A DNA stretch of 64,000 nt from Betaproteobacteria bacterium SCN2 (lineage in GTDB: Bacteria; Pseudomonadota; Gammaproteobacteria; Burkholderiales; Thiobacillaceae), in NCBI GenBank assembly GCA_008923285.1, contig WBSG01000001.1, forward strand, positions 62,001-126,000. Direction: 5' to 3'. Positions 47,801 through 58,732 of this stretch are shown here, in pieces (position 1 is the stretch's first letter; each line of letters opens with the position of its first letter). The position numbers were made by a program, and so were the translations under genes. The notes under the pieces were generated by a model, which saw only the letters and a program-made list of their open reading frames with translations, made no database searches and was not told the origin of the DNA.

Positions 47801-48137
47801 CGCCCGTCTTGTCGCCGGGTTTCTGGTCCTTGAACCAAAGATACAACGGTTTGCCCTTGTAGGCCCACTGCTTGCTGCCGTCGTCGCGGGTGACGATGCT
47901 GTAGCTGCCGCTGGCCTTGTCGGAGGCGGAGGCCATCAGCGGCGGCCACTTCGTCGCGCAGTCGCCGTTGCAGACGCTCTTGCTGCCGTCGGCGGGGTCC
48001 TTGTCGAAGGTGTACAGGGTCATGCCGGCCGGGTTGGTCAGCACCCCGCTCGTCGATTGCACGGGCGGATTGGCGGTGCAGGCCGTGATCAGGACCATGC
48101 CGGCCAGGGCAGAGAGCATGAAGTTGTGTGTGCGCAT
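47763..48137 (-). CDS. Lipoprotein with secreted repeat (COG4315-like)
   Basis: A 124-residue lipoprotein with lipobox ITAC. Two repeats have the secreted-repeat pattern (GMTLYTFDKDPADGSKSVCNG and GKPLYLWFKDQKPG) with two cysteines. The family (Lipoprotein_15) has unknown function and often sits beside ECF sigma operons. It is first in the lipoprotein-sigma-anti-sigma unit. Confidence 0.87.
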   Translation of the reverse strand: MRTHNFMLSALAGMVLITACTANPPVQSTSGVLTNPAGMTLYTFDKDPADGSKSVCNGDCATKWPPLMASASDKASGSYSIVTRDDGSKQWAYKGKPLYLWFKDQKPGDKTGDGVNNIWHTAKP

Positions 48138-48254
48138 AAATCCTCCTGAGGTTGAATGGAAAGGCAGGAAGGCGAATCGGCATCGTCTTCACCGGGTAAA
48201 CAGCCGCGGCGGCGGGTTTATTCCGCGGCCGTCGATTCTTTTTTGCGGCCAATG

Positions 48255-48281
48255 AAAAACCCCGCCGGAGCGGGGTTTTTT
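48255..48281 (-). terminator. Terminator after ccsA
   Basis: Stem AAAAACCCCG with CGGGGTTTTT and a 6-nt loop. There are T-runs on both strands, so it could work in either direction. It lies 20 nt beyond the ccsA stop. Confidence 0.85.
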
Positions 48282-48301
48282 CGGCTACGGGCAGGGCGCG
48301 A

Positions 48302-49441
48302 TTACAGCTCGCCGTAGGAATGCAGGCCGGAGAGGAACATGTTGACGCCGAGAAAGGCGAAGGTCGTCACCAGGATGCCGACGATCGCCCACCAGGCCAG
48401 CACCTTGCCGCGCAGGCCCTTGACCAGGCGCAGGTGCAGCCAGGCCGCATAGTTCAGCCAGACGATGAGCGCCCAGGTTTCCTTGGGGTCCCAGCTCCAG
48501 TAGCCGCCCCAGGCTTCCGCCGCCCACATCGCGCCGAGGATGGTGGCGATGGTGAAGAAGGCGAAGCCGATGGCGATGGTTTTGTACATCACGTCGTCGA
48601 GCACCTCGGGCTTGGGCAGTCGCGAGGCGAGAATGCCCTTGCTGGCCAGCAGCCAGGCGATGCCGAGCATGGCGGCGATGGAGAAGGCGCCGTAGCCGAC
48701 GAAATTGGCAGGCACGTGGATCTTCATCCACCAGGACTGCAGCGCCGGCACCAGCGGCTGGATCTGGTGCGCCTGGCGGTCGAAGGTGTACCACAGGATG
48801 AAGCCGACCGCTGCGCTGATGATGAGCATCACGAAGGCGCCCATGCTTTTCTGCTGGTAGCGCGACTCGTAATACAGATACATCAGCGCGGTGATCAGCA
48901 CGAACAGCACGAAGACTTCATACAGATTGGAAACGGGGATGTGGCCGACGTCCGGGCCGATGAGATAGGACTCGTACCAGCGCACCAGCAGCCCGGTCAG
49001 GCTGAGGGTGGCTGCGCTCCAGGTGAGCGCCGTGCCGGTTTTGCCCGCAAAGGGCGAACGCGCCAGGAGGCCGATCCAGTAGGCGATGGTGGCGAACATG
49101 ATCAGCGCGCACATCCACATGATGGCGGCCTGGCTGGAAATCAGGTACTTGAGGAAGAAGGCCTGCTCCATGCGCGCGAGGTCGCCCTGGTAGAAATAGA
49201 TTGCCAGCAGGGCGAGGCCGAAGGCGACGAGCACGAACGGCCGCACCGGTTTCCAGAACCAGCCGAGCCAGGCCAGTGCGGGCACGGTGGCGATCAGCAT
49301 GCCCTTGTCGTAGCCGTCCATGTAGGCGCCGTAGAGATTGAGCGCATAGCCCGCCCCCACGGCGAGGACTAGGGTGAACAGCCAGTCGAACATCGACAGG
49401 CGCTTGAGAAACGGCTGCGGGGCGTTGAGTGCGAGTTCCAT
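48302..49441 (-). CDS. ccsA: Cytochrome c biogenesis protein CcsA/CcsB
   Basis: A 379-residue polytopic protein of system II haem delivery. It has the tryptophan-rich haem-handling motif WGGYWSWDPKETWALIVWL (about residue 309) and conserved His before and after it, in about eight helices. It works with ResB to move haem to the outside and attach it to apocytochromes. It is 2 nt after resB. Confidence 0.94.
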   Translation of the reverse strand: MELALNAPQPFLKRLSMFDWLFTLVLAVGAGYALNLYGAYMDGYDKGMLIATVPALAWLGWFWKPVRPFVLVAFGLALLAIYFYQGDLARMEQAFFLKYLISSQAAIMWMCALIMFATIAYWIGLLARSPFAGKTGTALTWSAATLSLTGLLVRWYESYLIGPDVGHIPVSNLYEVFVLFVLITALMYLYYESRYQQKSMGAFVMLIISAAVGFILWYTFDRQAHQIQPLVPALQSWWMKIHVPANFVGYGAFSIAAMLGIAWLLASKGILASRLPKPEVLDDVMYKTIAIGFAFFTIATILGAMWAAEAWGGYWSWDPKETWALIVWLNYAAWLHLRLVKGLRGKVLAWWAIVGILVTTFAFLGVNMFLSGLHSYGEL

Positions 49442-49443
49442 GC

Positions 49444-51441
49444 TTATTCCTTGGTGGCTAGCTGCTCGATGGCTTGACTATGTTTGGCGAATTCCTGTTC
49501 GAAATCAACCGTCTTGCGAGGAGTGGCATAGGCGAACAGGGCATTGCCGGGTTTGACGACAATCCAGGCGCGGCGTTCCCTGACGTAGAGCATGGCGAAT
49601 ATGCCCAGCACCAGCAGCAGGGAGCCGAAATAAACCAGGTTCTTGCCGGGCGAGCGGGTCATTTGCAGGCCCGAGGCCTGGATCTGCTCGAACGACTGCA
49701 ACTGCAGGTAGACCGGGGCGCCGTAGAAGAATAGGTCGGAGAATGCGTTCAGGCTGTCGCGAATGAAGAAGCCGGTGGCGTCATCGGTGGCCGGCGGCGG
49801 CTCGCCGGCCTGGGCGTTGGCCAGCTTGAGCGCTTCGTAGGTGGACAGTTCGAGGATGCGCAGGAAGGTCTCGGTCGCCTGCTGCCGCTCGCCTTCGGCG
49901 ATATTGGCCTCGACGAACTGCCCCAGTGCGCTGTAGCCACCCTGGGCGAAAAGCCTGAGGATGTTGCCGGCGCTGGCCTCCAGCCGCGACTGCAGCTCGC
50001 CGCCGCGTTCGCCAGGCGGCAGGGCGCCCTCCGCGAAGCGGCGGGTGATCTCGCCGTGCTGCGCCGGGTTCATGAGTACCGCGCGCAGGCGCATGAAGCC
50101 CTCGATGCCGCCCTTGGCATCGGCGGGCAGGCGCAGGTAGCGGAAGGGGTCGTTCGGCGTTTCGCGCACGCCGGACAACACGTACATGCGCCCGTCCAGC
50201 GTCACCGGCAGCATGTAGTTGTGATACTCATTGGCTTCGCCGCGCGGGTTGCGCACCTTAACCTGGTAGCTGGGACCGACGTTGTGCAGCGCCTTGTTGT
50301 CGCTTTTCACGCTCATCGCGTTCTGCCTGGGCGTTTCGCCGCCGAGGTTCTCGATGTTGAACAGGCGGAAGTCGGTGAATTCAAGCTGGTATTCCGCCTC
50401 GCCGCTGGACAGGCGGGTGCTTTCATGTACCGCCCCCTGGACCTCGAAGGCTTCGGCCGCAGGCGAGAACAGGTTCCAGCCGCGAAGGTTGAGCTTGCTG
50501 CCGCCGTCGCCGAAGCTGGCCTGGTAGATGGCGACGCCGTCGTGGATCAGCGGCTTGTTCACGGCGATGGTGGCTTCGCGGATCTTGTTGCCCTGGCGGT
50601 CGAGCAGCACGAGATCGCTTTCGAACAGCTTGGGCTGGCCGGTCGAATAATGCTCGATGCGGAATTCCTTCAGTTGCACGACGAAGGGCAGGTCCTGCAC
50701 CAGATAGCCGTCGGCGACGTTGAGGAACACCACGTCCGCGCTGCCGCCCTCGGGAATCTGCACGCTGCCGCGGAAGGACAGGTTTTCCGGCGTGAGCCGG
50801 CTGATCTCGGGCACCTGGCTCTGCGGAATGTCGCGGGTCTCGATTTTCTTCATGCCCAGAAGTTGCTGGGCCTTGAACACGAGGTTGCCGTCCATCAGGC
50901 CGCCGATGCAGATCAGCACGATGGCCGAATGCGCGAGCAGGTAACCCAGGCGGCTGGCCGCGCCGCGCTTGGCGGCCACCAGCACGCCGTTTTCACGCGG
51001 GATCAGCTTGCTGCGGAAGCCCTGGCCCTGCAGATAGGCGACCGCCTTGTCCGCCAGCGCCTGGGTGTCCTGGCCATGTTGCACCGCGTGCTTGTGCGAA
51101 AACGCAGCCAGGGACTGTTCGGTGACATGCTCGCGGAAATTCCTCATTTCCTTCACCATGCCCGGCGCATTGCGGTAGATGCACAGGCTGGTGGAGGCGA
51201 CCAGGAAGGTGAGGATGATCAGGAACCAGCCCGCATGGTAGACATCGTACAGGCCCAGCAGGCGGAACATCTCGAACCAGTAGGGGCCGAACTGGATGAT
51301 GTAGTTGTTGTAGGGCTCTGCCTGCTTGAGCACGGTGCCGATGATGGAGGCGATGGCCAGCAGGGTGAGCAGGGTGATGGCGAAGCGCATCGAGCTGAAA
51401 AGCTCGTACAGCGCCTTGCCGAAGGGTTCGTCCGCACGCAT
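49444..51441 (-). CDS. resB: Cytochrome c biogenesis protein ResB
   Basis: A 665-residue protein. Three N-terminal membrane helices (about residues 15-45, 65-90 and 165-185), a large periplasmic domain and a C-terminal helix match ResB/Ccs1. It partners CcsA. The ATG at 51441 is chosen; an in-frame GTG at 51483 lies inside the terminator of the upstream cytochrome gene. The upstream region in 51442-51460 has no strong ribosome site. Confidence 0.92.
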   Translation of the reverse strand: MRADEPFGKALYELFSSMRFAITLLTLLAIASIIGTVLKQAEPYNNYIIQFGPYWFEMFRLLGLYDVYHAGWFLIILTFLVASTSLCIYRNAPGMVKEMRNFREHVTEQSLAAFSHKHAVQHGQDTQALADKAVAYLQGQGFRSKLIPRENGVLVAAKRGAASRLGYLLAHSAIVLICIGGLMDGNLVFKAQQLLGMKKIETRDIPQSQVPEISRLTPENLSFRGSVQIPEGGSADVVFLNVADGYLVQDLPFVVQLKEFRIEHYSTGQPKLFESDLVLLDRQGNKIREATIAVNKPLIHDGVAIYQASFGDGGSKLNLRGWNLFSPAAEAFEVQGAVHESTRLSSGEAEYQLEFTDFRLFNIENLGGETPRQNAMSVKSDNKALHNVGPSYQVKVRNPRGEANEYHNYMLPVTLDGRMYVLSGVRETPNDPFRYLRLPADAKGGIEGFMRLRAVLMNPAQHGEITRRFAEGALPPGERGGELQSRLEASAGNILRLFAQGGYSALGQFVEANIAEGERQQATETFLRILELSTYEALKLANAQAGEPPPATDDATGFFIRDSLNAFSDLFFYGAPVYLQLQSFEQIQASGLQMTRSPGKNLVYFGSLLLVLGIFAMLYVRERRAWIVVKPGNALFAYATPRKTVDFEQEFAKHSQAIEQLATKE

Positions 51442-51461
51442 CGATAAGTTTGCTCGTAAAT

Positions 51462-51487
51462 GAAAAAGGGTGACCAGCGTCACCCTT
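51462..51487 (-). terminator. Terminator after the cytochrome c4 gene
   Basis: A perfect 9-bp stem (AAGGGTGAC with GTCACCCTT), tetraloop, and TTTTTCA on the minus strand, located just upstream of resB. Confidence 0.9.
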
Positions 51488-51514
51488 CTCAGACTGGTTC
51501 AGGGACAGTCGATT

Positions 51515-52132
51515 CTACCGCATGCCTTCGATGTATTGGGCGACGGCTTCCATCTCCTGCGGCGTCATCTTGGCGGAGATCACGCGCATCATCTTGGCGG
51601 CATCGTTGGCGCGCTCGCCGGCGCGGAAGCTGTTCAGCTGAAGCTGGGTGTAGGCGGCATGCTGGCCGGCCAGGCGCGGGAACTGCACCGGGATGCCGCG
51701 GCCGTCGGCGCCGTGGCAGGATGCACAGGCCGGCACGCCGGAGCCCTGCACGCCGCCGCGGTAGATTTTCTGGCCCAGCAGCGCCTTGTCCTTGTCCTTG
51801 GCGGTGCGCGGCTTGGCCTGCTTCTCGCTGAAATAGGCGGCGAGATTCTTCATGTCGGCTGGCGACAGGTTGGCGACGATGCCCGCCATGACCGGGTTCT
51901 TGCGCTCGCCGGACTTGAAATCCATCAACTGCTTGTAGAGATATTCGTAACCCTGGCCGGCAATGGTGGGGTTGGCCGGGGTGGCGCTGTTGCCGTCCGT
52001 GCTGTGGCAGGCTGCGCAAACCTGGGTGACAATGGACGTGGCGGCCTTGGGGTCGCCCTTGGCGACAGGCTCGGCGGCAAGGGCCGGAACGGACAGGGTG
52101 GCGGCGAGAATCAATGCCAGTTGGGTTTTCAT
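51515..52132 (-). CDS. Dihaem cytochrome c4
   Basis: A 205-residue exported protein with signal peptide ending ALAAE and two class I haem domains. The haem sites are CAACH (about residue 39) and CASCH (about residue 136), each with a following axial Met candidate. It carries electrons in the periplasm to a terminal oxidase. It lies upstream of resB-ccsA, which mature c-type cytochromes, and is terminated before them. Confidence 0.94.
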   Translation of the reverse strand: MKTQLALILAATLSVPALAAEPVAKGDPKAATSIVTQVCAACHSTDGNSATPANPTIAGQGYEYLYKQLMDFKSGERKNPVMAGIVANLSPADMKNLAAYFSEKQAKPRTAKDKDKALLGQKIYRGGVQGSGVPACASCHGADGRGIPVQFPRLAGQHAAYTQLQLNSFRAGERANDAAKMMRVISAKMTPQEMEAVAQYIEGMR

Positions 52133-52210
52133 CCAAAACTCCTCGGGAGACGTGGGTAGGCGCAAACGCGTAAAATCACGAAATTTTAGCGAATTTGAAT
52201 ATAGCTGCCA

Positions 52211-52825
52211 ATGACTCTCTTTAATCGGGCGGTATACGCCGCTTCTGCCGCAACCTTGGCGCAACTCCCCCCCAGCCGGCGCGAAGTTGCCTTCGCCGGA
52301 CGCTCCAATGCCGGAAAATCCAGTGCCATCAATACCTTGGCGCGGCACAACCGCCTGGCCTTCGTGTCCAAGACGCCGGGGCGGACCCAGCTGATCAATT
52401 TCTTCGACGTCGGCGAAGGCCGCTTCATCGTCGACCTGCCGGGCTACGGCTACGCCAAGGTCCCGCCCGAAATCCGCGAACGCTGGGAAGGCGTGCTGTC
52501 GACCTATCTGCAGACGCGTCACGCGCTGGCCGGGCTGGTGCTGATCATGGATGTGCGCCATCCGCTGACCCCGCTCGATGTCCGCATGCTGGACTGGTTC
52601 ACGCCGCGCGGCCTGCCCGTGCACATCCTGCTGACCAAGGCCGACAAGCTGTCGCGCGGCGCCGCGGGCAAGACCCTGCAGGAAGTGAGGTCGGCGCTGA
52701 AGACTTATCCCCTGGTCAGCGTGCAGCTGTTTTCCAGTCTGGCCAAACAGGGGATCGAGGAAGCCGAGGCGGTGATAGCGCGGTGGCTGGCAGAAGCGCC
52801 GGCCGAGCCGGACCTGCCGGCATGA
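52211..52825 (+). CDS. engB: Ribosome-biogenesis GTPase EngB/YsxC
   Basis: A 204-residue GTPase with G1 [10 protein letters not shown]3 DLPGYGYA, G4 TKADK and a typical YihA-family C-terminus. It acts in 50S ribosome assembly. It is divergent from the cytochrome c4 gene, 78 nt away. Confidence 0.96.
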   Translation: MTLFNRAVYAASAATLAQLPPSRREVAFAGRSNAGKSSAINTLARHNRLAFVSKTPGRTQLINFFDVGEGRFIVDLPGYGYAKVPPEIRERWEGVLSTYLQTRHALAGLVLIMDVRHPLTPLDVRMLDWFTPRGLPVHILLTKADKLSRGAAGKTLQEVRSALKTYPLVSVQLFSSLAKQGIEEAEAVIARWLAEAPAEPDLPA

Positions 52826-53989
<1,164 letters not shown>

Positions 53990-53999
53990 GGAAGAATGT

Positions 54000-54572
54000 T
54001 CAGCCCTGCAACAGGGCGCGTACCTGCTCCAGGCGTGCCCGCCTGGGCGTGCCGTCGGCTTGCAGGCGGCGCATGTGACGCAATTCGGTGGCGGGATAGA
54101 TGGTCAGTTCCACTGCGGCACGCGGGTCTTCCAGGGAAAAGTGCGGATAGGCCTGGCCTTCGCCGCGCGCTTCGCCCTGACGATAGGCCAGGCGCCGGTT
54201 CATCAGGAAAAATTCCAGTTCCTTGCTGCTGTCGGTGAACAGTTGCAGGTCGATGTCGGAATGGCGGCCGGCGGTGCCATTGAGGACCGGGCCGGTCAGG
54301 TGCGGGTCGAAATCTTCCAGCAATTCCATGTATTCGACCGCAATCTTCCTCAACAGGGACAGTCGGTCCAGCTGTTCCTGACCCTGGTAGAGCGCCTGGT
54401 AGCTGCGCAGCGCTTCCTCGATCTCGCGGTTGTCGGGCAGGTTGCGGCTGTCCGGCATGCCGAGCTGGCGCGCCGCCTTGCGCTTGGCGAAGCCGTAGTC
54501 CATGCCGCCGTCCTCGGCGATCATCCTGGCGGCCTCGTGCGCAATGCGCCGGCGCGTGTCACTGGACTTCAT
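54000..54572 (-). CDS. Nucleotidyltransferase-like protein, function unknown
   Basis: A 190-residue soluble protein. The segment GTAGRHSDIDLQLFTDS (about residue 100) is a nucleotidyltransferase-type GxxSDxDL motif, followed by a conserved-looking HFSLEDPRAAVELTIYP. The N-terminal helical part (AHEAARMIAEDGG, FAKRKAARQLGM) is of a kind seen in conserved betaproteobacterial hypotheticals. It overlaps the end of mrcA by 14 nt, so they are probably co-translated. No experimental role known to me. Confidence 0.75.
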   Translation of the reverse strand: MKSSDTRRRIAHEAARMIAEDGGMDYGFAKRKAARQLGMPDSRNLPDNREIEEALRSYQALYQGQEQLDRLSLLRKIAVEYMELLEDFDPHLTGPVLNGTAGRHSDIDLQLFTDSSKELEFFLMNRRLAYRQGEARGEGQAYPHFSLEDPRAAVELTIYPATELRHMRRLQADGTPRRARLEQVRALLQG

Positions 54573-56886
54573 TGATGGGGTGCGTTTTCGGGAAGATCTG
54601 GAACATGTCGGCGAATGGGCTCTGCTGTTGCGGCAGGTTTTCCTGGTAGAAGTATTCGGTGATTCCCGAGGCGTCCTCCGGCACCAGTTCCCCGGTTGCC
54701 GGGTCAATGGTGGCGGCCACCACGCCTTCCGGCGGGGCGAAGGGTTTTTGCGGCGTCCTGGCCAGGGCGCGGCCCATGAAATCGATCCAGATCGGCAGGG
54801 CGGAGGCTGCGCCGGTTTCGCCCGGGCCGAGCGACTTGGGTTGATCGAAACCGATCCAGGACACCGCGACCAGGTCGGGGCTGTAGCCGGCGAACCAGCC
54901 GTCACGCTGATCATTTGTGGTGCCGGTCTTGCCGGCCAGGTCTGTCCTGCCCAATTGGCTGACGCGCGCCGCCGTGCCGCGTCGCGCCGCGTCCTGCATC
55001 ATGCTGCTCATGAGAAAGGCGTTGCGGGCGTCGAGCACGCGCGGCGCCCCGCTGGTCACGGTTTGCGGCCGGCTTTCCATCAGCAGCTTGCCGCTGCTGT
55101 CATACACTTTCTCGATCAGATAGGGGGCGACCCGATAGCCGGTGTTGGCGAATACCGCATAGGCGCCGGCGAGCTGCAGCGGCGTGACCGAGCCGGCGCC
55201 GAGGGCCATGGTCAGGTAGGGCGGATGGCGCGAGGGATCGAAACCGAAGCGTTTTATGTAGTCGCGCGCATAGTGCGGGCCGATGCCCTCGAGGATGCGT
55301 ATGGACACCAGGTTCAGCGACCTGGTCAGGGCCGTGCGCATGCGCACCGGCCCGGAGAAGGTGCCATCGTAGTTTTGCGGTTCCCACGGCGTGCCGCCGG
55401 CCTCTTCGGCGGTAAGGCTCAAGGGCGCGTCGTCGATGACGCTGGCCGGGGTATAGCCCTTTTCCAGCGCGGCCGAGTAGATGAAGGGCTTGAAACTCGA
55501 GCCGGGCTGACGCCAGGCCTGGGTGACGTGGTTGAACTTGTTGCGGCCGAAATCGAAGCCGCCGACGAGCGCTGTGATGGCGCCCGTGTGCGGATCGACG
55601 GCTACCAGCGCCGCCTCGATTTGCGGCAGCTGGCTGATTTTCCAGCTGCCGTCCTTGTTCTGACGCAAGCGAACGACTGCACCGGGATAGATGCGCTTGC
55701 CGGATTTCGCCTTGGCGTCGAGCCAGGCGGCAGCCAGCCTGAGTGAGGCGCCTGACACTTCCACGCGTTTGCCGTCCGGCAGGACCGCGGTCAGCGACTT
55801 GGTATTGGCGGCAAGCACGACTGCCGGGACGAGGCCATTGATCGTGTGGAGGCTGCGCAGCGTGTCCCGGATCAGCGTGTCGCGGGCTTCGCCCGCAGGC
55901 GGCAGGCGCAGGCTCTTTTCCGGGCCGCGGTAGCCGTGCCGATCGTCGTAATCCATGACGCCTCGCCACAGCGCGGTGTTGGCAGCCTCCTGGTGCGCGC
56001 GGCGGATGGTGGTGACGACCTTGTAACCGGAGTTGTAGAGCTGCTCTTCGCCGTACTGCTGGACCAGGTTCAGCCGGACCATTTCGGCGGCGTAATCGGC
56101 CGGTACATCGACCACGCGCCGCTCGCGGCGCACGACGAGCTTTTCCTTCAGCGCCTTCTGATAGGTGGGTTCGTCGATGAAGTCGAGCTTGCGCATGCGT
56201 GCCAGCACGTAATGCTGGCGCGCGGTGGCGCGCATGGGGTTGACGACCGGGTTGTAGAGCGAAGGCCCCTTGGGCAATCCTGCCAGCATGGCGATTTCCG
56301 CCACGCTGAGGTCGCCCAGGGTTTTGCCGAAATAGGTGCGTGCCGCCGCCTCGAAGCCGTAGGCGCGCTGGCCCAGGTAGATCTGGTTGATGTAGAGCTC
56401 GAGAATCTTGTCCTTGGGCAGGTTGTGCTCGATCTTGATGGCGAGCAGCGCCTCGGAGAATTTGCGCGTGAGGGTGCGTTCGCGCGTCAGGAAAAAGTTG
56501 CGCGCGACCTGCATGGTGATGGTGCTGGCGCCCTGCGAGGCGCCGCCGGACAGGATGTTGGCGCCGGCCGCACGCAGCACGCCGAGCGTGTCCACGCCGC
56601 CGTGTTCATAGAAGCGCTCGTCCTCGGCCGCGATGATGGCCTGCTGCATCAGCTTGGGCACCTGTCCGATCGGCATGAAGGCGCGCCGCTCCTCGCCGAA
56701 CTCGGCCAGCAGGGCGCCATCGCTGGAGTAGATGCGCAGCGGGATTTTCGGCTTGTAGTCGGTGAGGCTGTCGAGCGAGGGCAGATTGGGGTAAATCAGC
56801 GCGGCGGCAAGGCCGGCCAGCGAAGCGCTCACCACACCCAGTCCTGCGACAAAAGCCAAGGCGTAGTGCCAGCGTTGCGAGAACAT
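54559..56886 (-). CDS. mrcA: Penicillin-binding protein 1A
   Basis: A 775-residue bifunctional peptidoglycan synthase. One N-terminal membrane helix is followed by the GT51 transglycosylase domain (IIAAEDERFYEHGG, GASTITMQVARNFFL). An OB-like insert precedes the transpeptidase domain with SSFKP (SxxK), SLN and KTGTT. ATG at 56886 is used; a TTG upstream would add a leader with little membrane-protein character. It is divergent from pilM across 182 nt, an arrangement common in proteobacteria. Confidence 0.95.
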   Translation of the reverse strand: MFSQRWHYALAFVAGLGVVSASLAGLAAALIYPNLPSLDSLTDYKPKIPLRIYSSDGALLAEFGEERRAFMPIGQVPKLMQQAIIAAEDERFYEHGGVDTLGVLRAAGANILSGGASQGASTITMQVARNFFLTRERTLTRKFSEALLAIKIEHNLPKDKILELYINQIYLGQRAYGFEAAARTYFGKTLGDLSVAEIAMLAGLPKGPSLYNPVVNPMRATARQHYVLARMRKLDFIDEPTYQKALKEKLVVRRERRVVDVPADYAAEMVRLNLVQQYGEEQLYNSGYKVVTTIRRAHQEAANTALWRGVMDYDDRHGYRGPEKSLRLPPAGEARDTLIRDTLRSLHTINGLVPAVVLAANTKSLTAVLPDGKRVEVSGASLRLAAAWLDAKAKSGKRIYPGAVVRLRQNKDGSWKISQLPQIEAALVAVDPHTGAITALVGGFDFGRNKFNHVTQAWRQPGSSFKPFIYSAALEKGYTPASVIDDAPLSLTAEEAGGTPWEPQNYDGTFSGPVRMRTALTRSLNLVSIRILEGIGPHYARDYIKRFGFDPSRHPPYLTMALGAGSVTPLQLAGAYAVFANTGYRVAPYLIEKVYDSSGKLLMESRPQTVTSGAPRVLDARNAFLMSSMMQDAARRGTAARVSQLGRTDLAGKTGTTNDQRDGWFAGYSPDLVAVSWIGFDQPKSLGPGETGAASALPIWIDFMGRALARTPQKPFAPPEGVVAATIDPATGELVPEDASGITEYFYQENLPQQQSPFADMFQIFPKTHPINEVQ

Positions 56887-57068
56887 ATTCAACCAGTCTC
56901 TAAAGTTTGCAAGATTATATGCGTTAACGATGTTGCCTTTTGAACACAGCCCCTTCGGTGGGTTCGGCCTCAAAAGAGAAAAATTTTCGTCTGGTGATGT
57001 TTGCTGTTAGGATTTAAACACAAATATCAATAAAATTTGATAACCAGCTATAAACAAAGGGAAATTTC

Positions 57069-58157
57069 TTGAAGCTCGAATTCAACCTGGATGTGTTTAC
57101 GGCCAAGTCGCCTCCCATGCTGGGATTGGACATCGGCACGACATCGGTCAAGTTCGTGGAGATTTCCGAGGCGGGGCGGGGGCAGTATCGCCTCGAGCGT
57201 TATGTCGTCGAGCCGCTGCCGCGGGATGCGGTGAAGGAGGGCGACGTCGTCAATGCGGAGCAGGTTGTCGAGGTTTTGGGGGAAGCCTGGAAGCAGCTGG
57301 GCACGCGCGTGAAGAACGTGGTGATGGCGCTGCCGGCATCGGCGGTGATCACGAAAAAAATCCTGCTGCCGGCGAGCCTCAGCGGCGTCGAGCTCGAGAC
57401 CCAGGTGGAGAGCGAAGCCAACCAGGTGATCCCGTTCCCGCTCGACGAAGTCAATCTCGATTTCCAGGTTCTCGGGGTCTCGCCGGGCAGTCCGAACGAT
57501 GTCGAAGTGCTGCTGGCCGCCGCGCGCAAGGAGAAGGTGGAAGACCGTGTCGCCCTGGCCGAAGCCGCGGGCCTGAAGGCGCTGGTGATGGACGTGGAGT
57601 CCTATGCCACGCTTTCCGCCTACGAGCTCATGGCCGGCCTGCTGCCCAACGGCGGCGCGGAGCAGACGGTGGCAATCTGCGACATCGGCGCCAACAGCAT
57701 CCACATCAATGTGCTGAACGACAACGAAACGGTTTATTTGCGCGAGCACGGTTTCGGCGGCAGCCAGCTCAATTACGAAATCTCCCGGCGCTACGGCATG
57801 ACCACGGAAGAGGCGGAAGCCGCCAAGCGCAAGGGCACGCTCCCGGAAACCTACGAGATGGAAGTGCTGCGTCCCTACAGCGAAACGCTGGCCATGGAAA
57901 TCGGACGCGCGCTGCAGTTGTTCACCACGTCCACCCAGTATCACAAGGTCGATCATGTGCTGCTGGCGGGCGGCGGCGCGATCATTCCCGGCCTCGACGA
58001 GATCGTGAGCGCCCGCGTCGGCACTCCCACCATCGTGGCCAATCCGTTTTCGAACATGCAGGTGGACGCCAGGATCCGGCCCCAGCAACTGGCGAACGAC
58101 GCGCCCGCCCTGTTCGTTGCCTGCGGGCTTGCCATGCGGAGGTTTGATCAGCAATGA
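57069..58157 (+). CDS. pilM: Type IV pilus assembly protein PilM
   Basis: A 362-residue actin-like ATPase (FtsA fold) with LGLDIGTTSVKFVE at the N-terminus and later ICDIGANSIHINV and LLAGGGAIIPGL. It sits on the cytoplasmic face and recruits PilN. It starts with TTG, supported by an AAGGGA site 6 nt upstream. The first of five overlapping pil genes. Confidence 0.95.
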   Translation: MKLEFNLDVFTAKSPPMLGLDIGTTSVKFVEISEAGRGQYRLERYVVEPLPRDAVKEGDVVNAEQVVEVLGEAWKQLGTRVKNVVMALPASAVITKKILLPASLSGVELETQVESEANQVIPFPLDEVNLDFQVLGVSPGSPNDVEVLLAAARKEKVEDRVALAEAAGLKALVMDVESYATLSAYELMAGLLPNGGAEQTVAICDIGANSIHINVLNDNETVYLREHGFGGSQLNYEISRRYGMTTEEAEAAKRKGTLPETYEMEVLRPYSETLAMEIGRALQLFTTSTQYHKVDHVLLAGGGAIIPGLDEIVSARVGTPTIVANPFSNMQVDARIRPQQLANDAPALFVACGLAMRRFDQQ

Positions 58158-58732
58158 TGATTCGCATCAATCTTCTGCCGCATCGCGAAATCAAGCGGGC
58201 GGCCCGGCGCCGCCAGTTCGGCGTGCTGCTGGTGGCGGCGCTGGTGCTGGCCGCGGGCGTGATCGGGCTCGGCCAGGCCGCGATTTCCAATCGCCTGGCC
58301 GTGCAGGACGAGCGCAACGCCTTCCTTGAGCAGGAAATCGCCAAGCTCGACATCAAAATCAGGGAAATCCGGAAAATCAAGGAAGAGACCCGCGCCTTGC
58401 TGGAGCGCAAGCAGGTGGTGGAGGCGCTGCAGTCCAACCGCACCGAAGTCGTGCATCTGTTCGATGAGATCATCCGCATCCTGCCCGAGGGCCTGTATGT
58501 CAAATCCGTCAAGCAGAATGGCGAGCAGATCGAACTGCTGGGCTATACCCAGTCCAGCGCACGCGTGTCCACGCTGATGCGCAACCTCGAGGATTCGCCC
58601 TGGTTCGAGCAGCCGTCGCTGGTCGAGATCAAGGCGGCAACGGTCAACAACCTGCGCGCCAATGAATTCAGTCTCAAGGTGAGGCAGACCAAGCAAAAGG
58701 CCGAAGGTGACAAGCAAGAGGCACGCTCATGA
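58154..58732 (+). CDS. pilN: Type IV pilus assembly protein PilN
   Basis: A 192-residue protein starting MMIRINLLPHREIKRAARR, the PilN motif (INLLPHRE) that binds PilM. One membrane helix (about 23-43) and a periplasmic ferredoxin-like domain follow. It overlaps pilM and pilO by 4 nt each. Confidence 0.95.
   Translation: MMIRINLLPHREIKRAARRRQFGVLLVAALVLAAGVIGLGQAAISNRLAVQDERNAFLEQEIAKLDIKIREIRKIKEETRALLERKQVVEALQSNRTEVVHLFDEIIRILPEGLYVKSVKQNGEQIELLGYTQSSARVSTLMRNLEDSPWFEQPSLVEIKAATVNNLRANEFSLKVRQTKQKAEGDKQEARS

Noticed and set aside
51442-51483. Upstream GTG start for resB
   Set aside because: The GTG at 51483 is within the terminator hairpin of the cytochrome c4 gene, and the added residues do not look like ResB.
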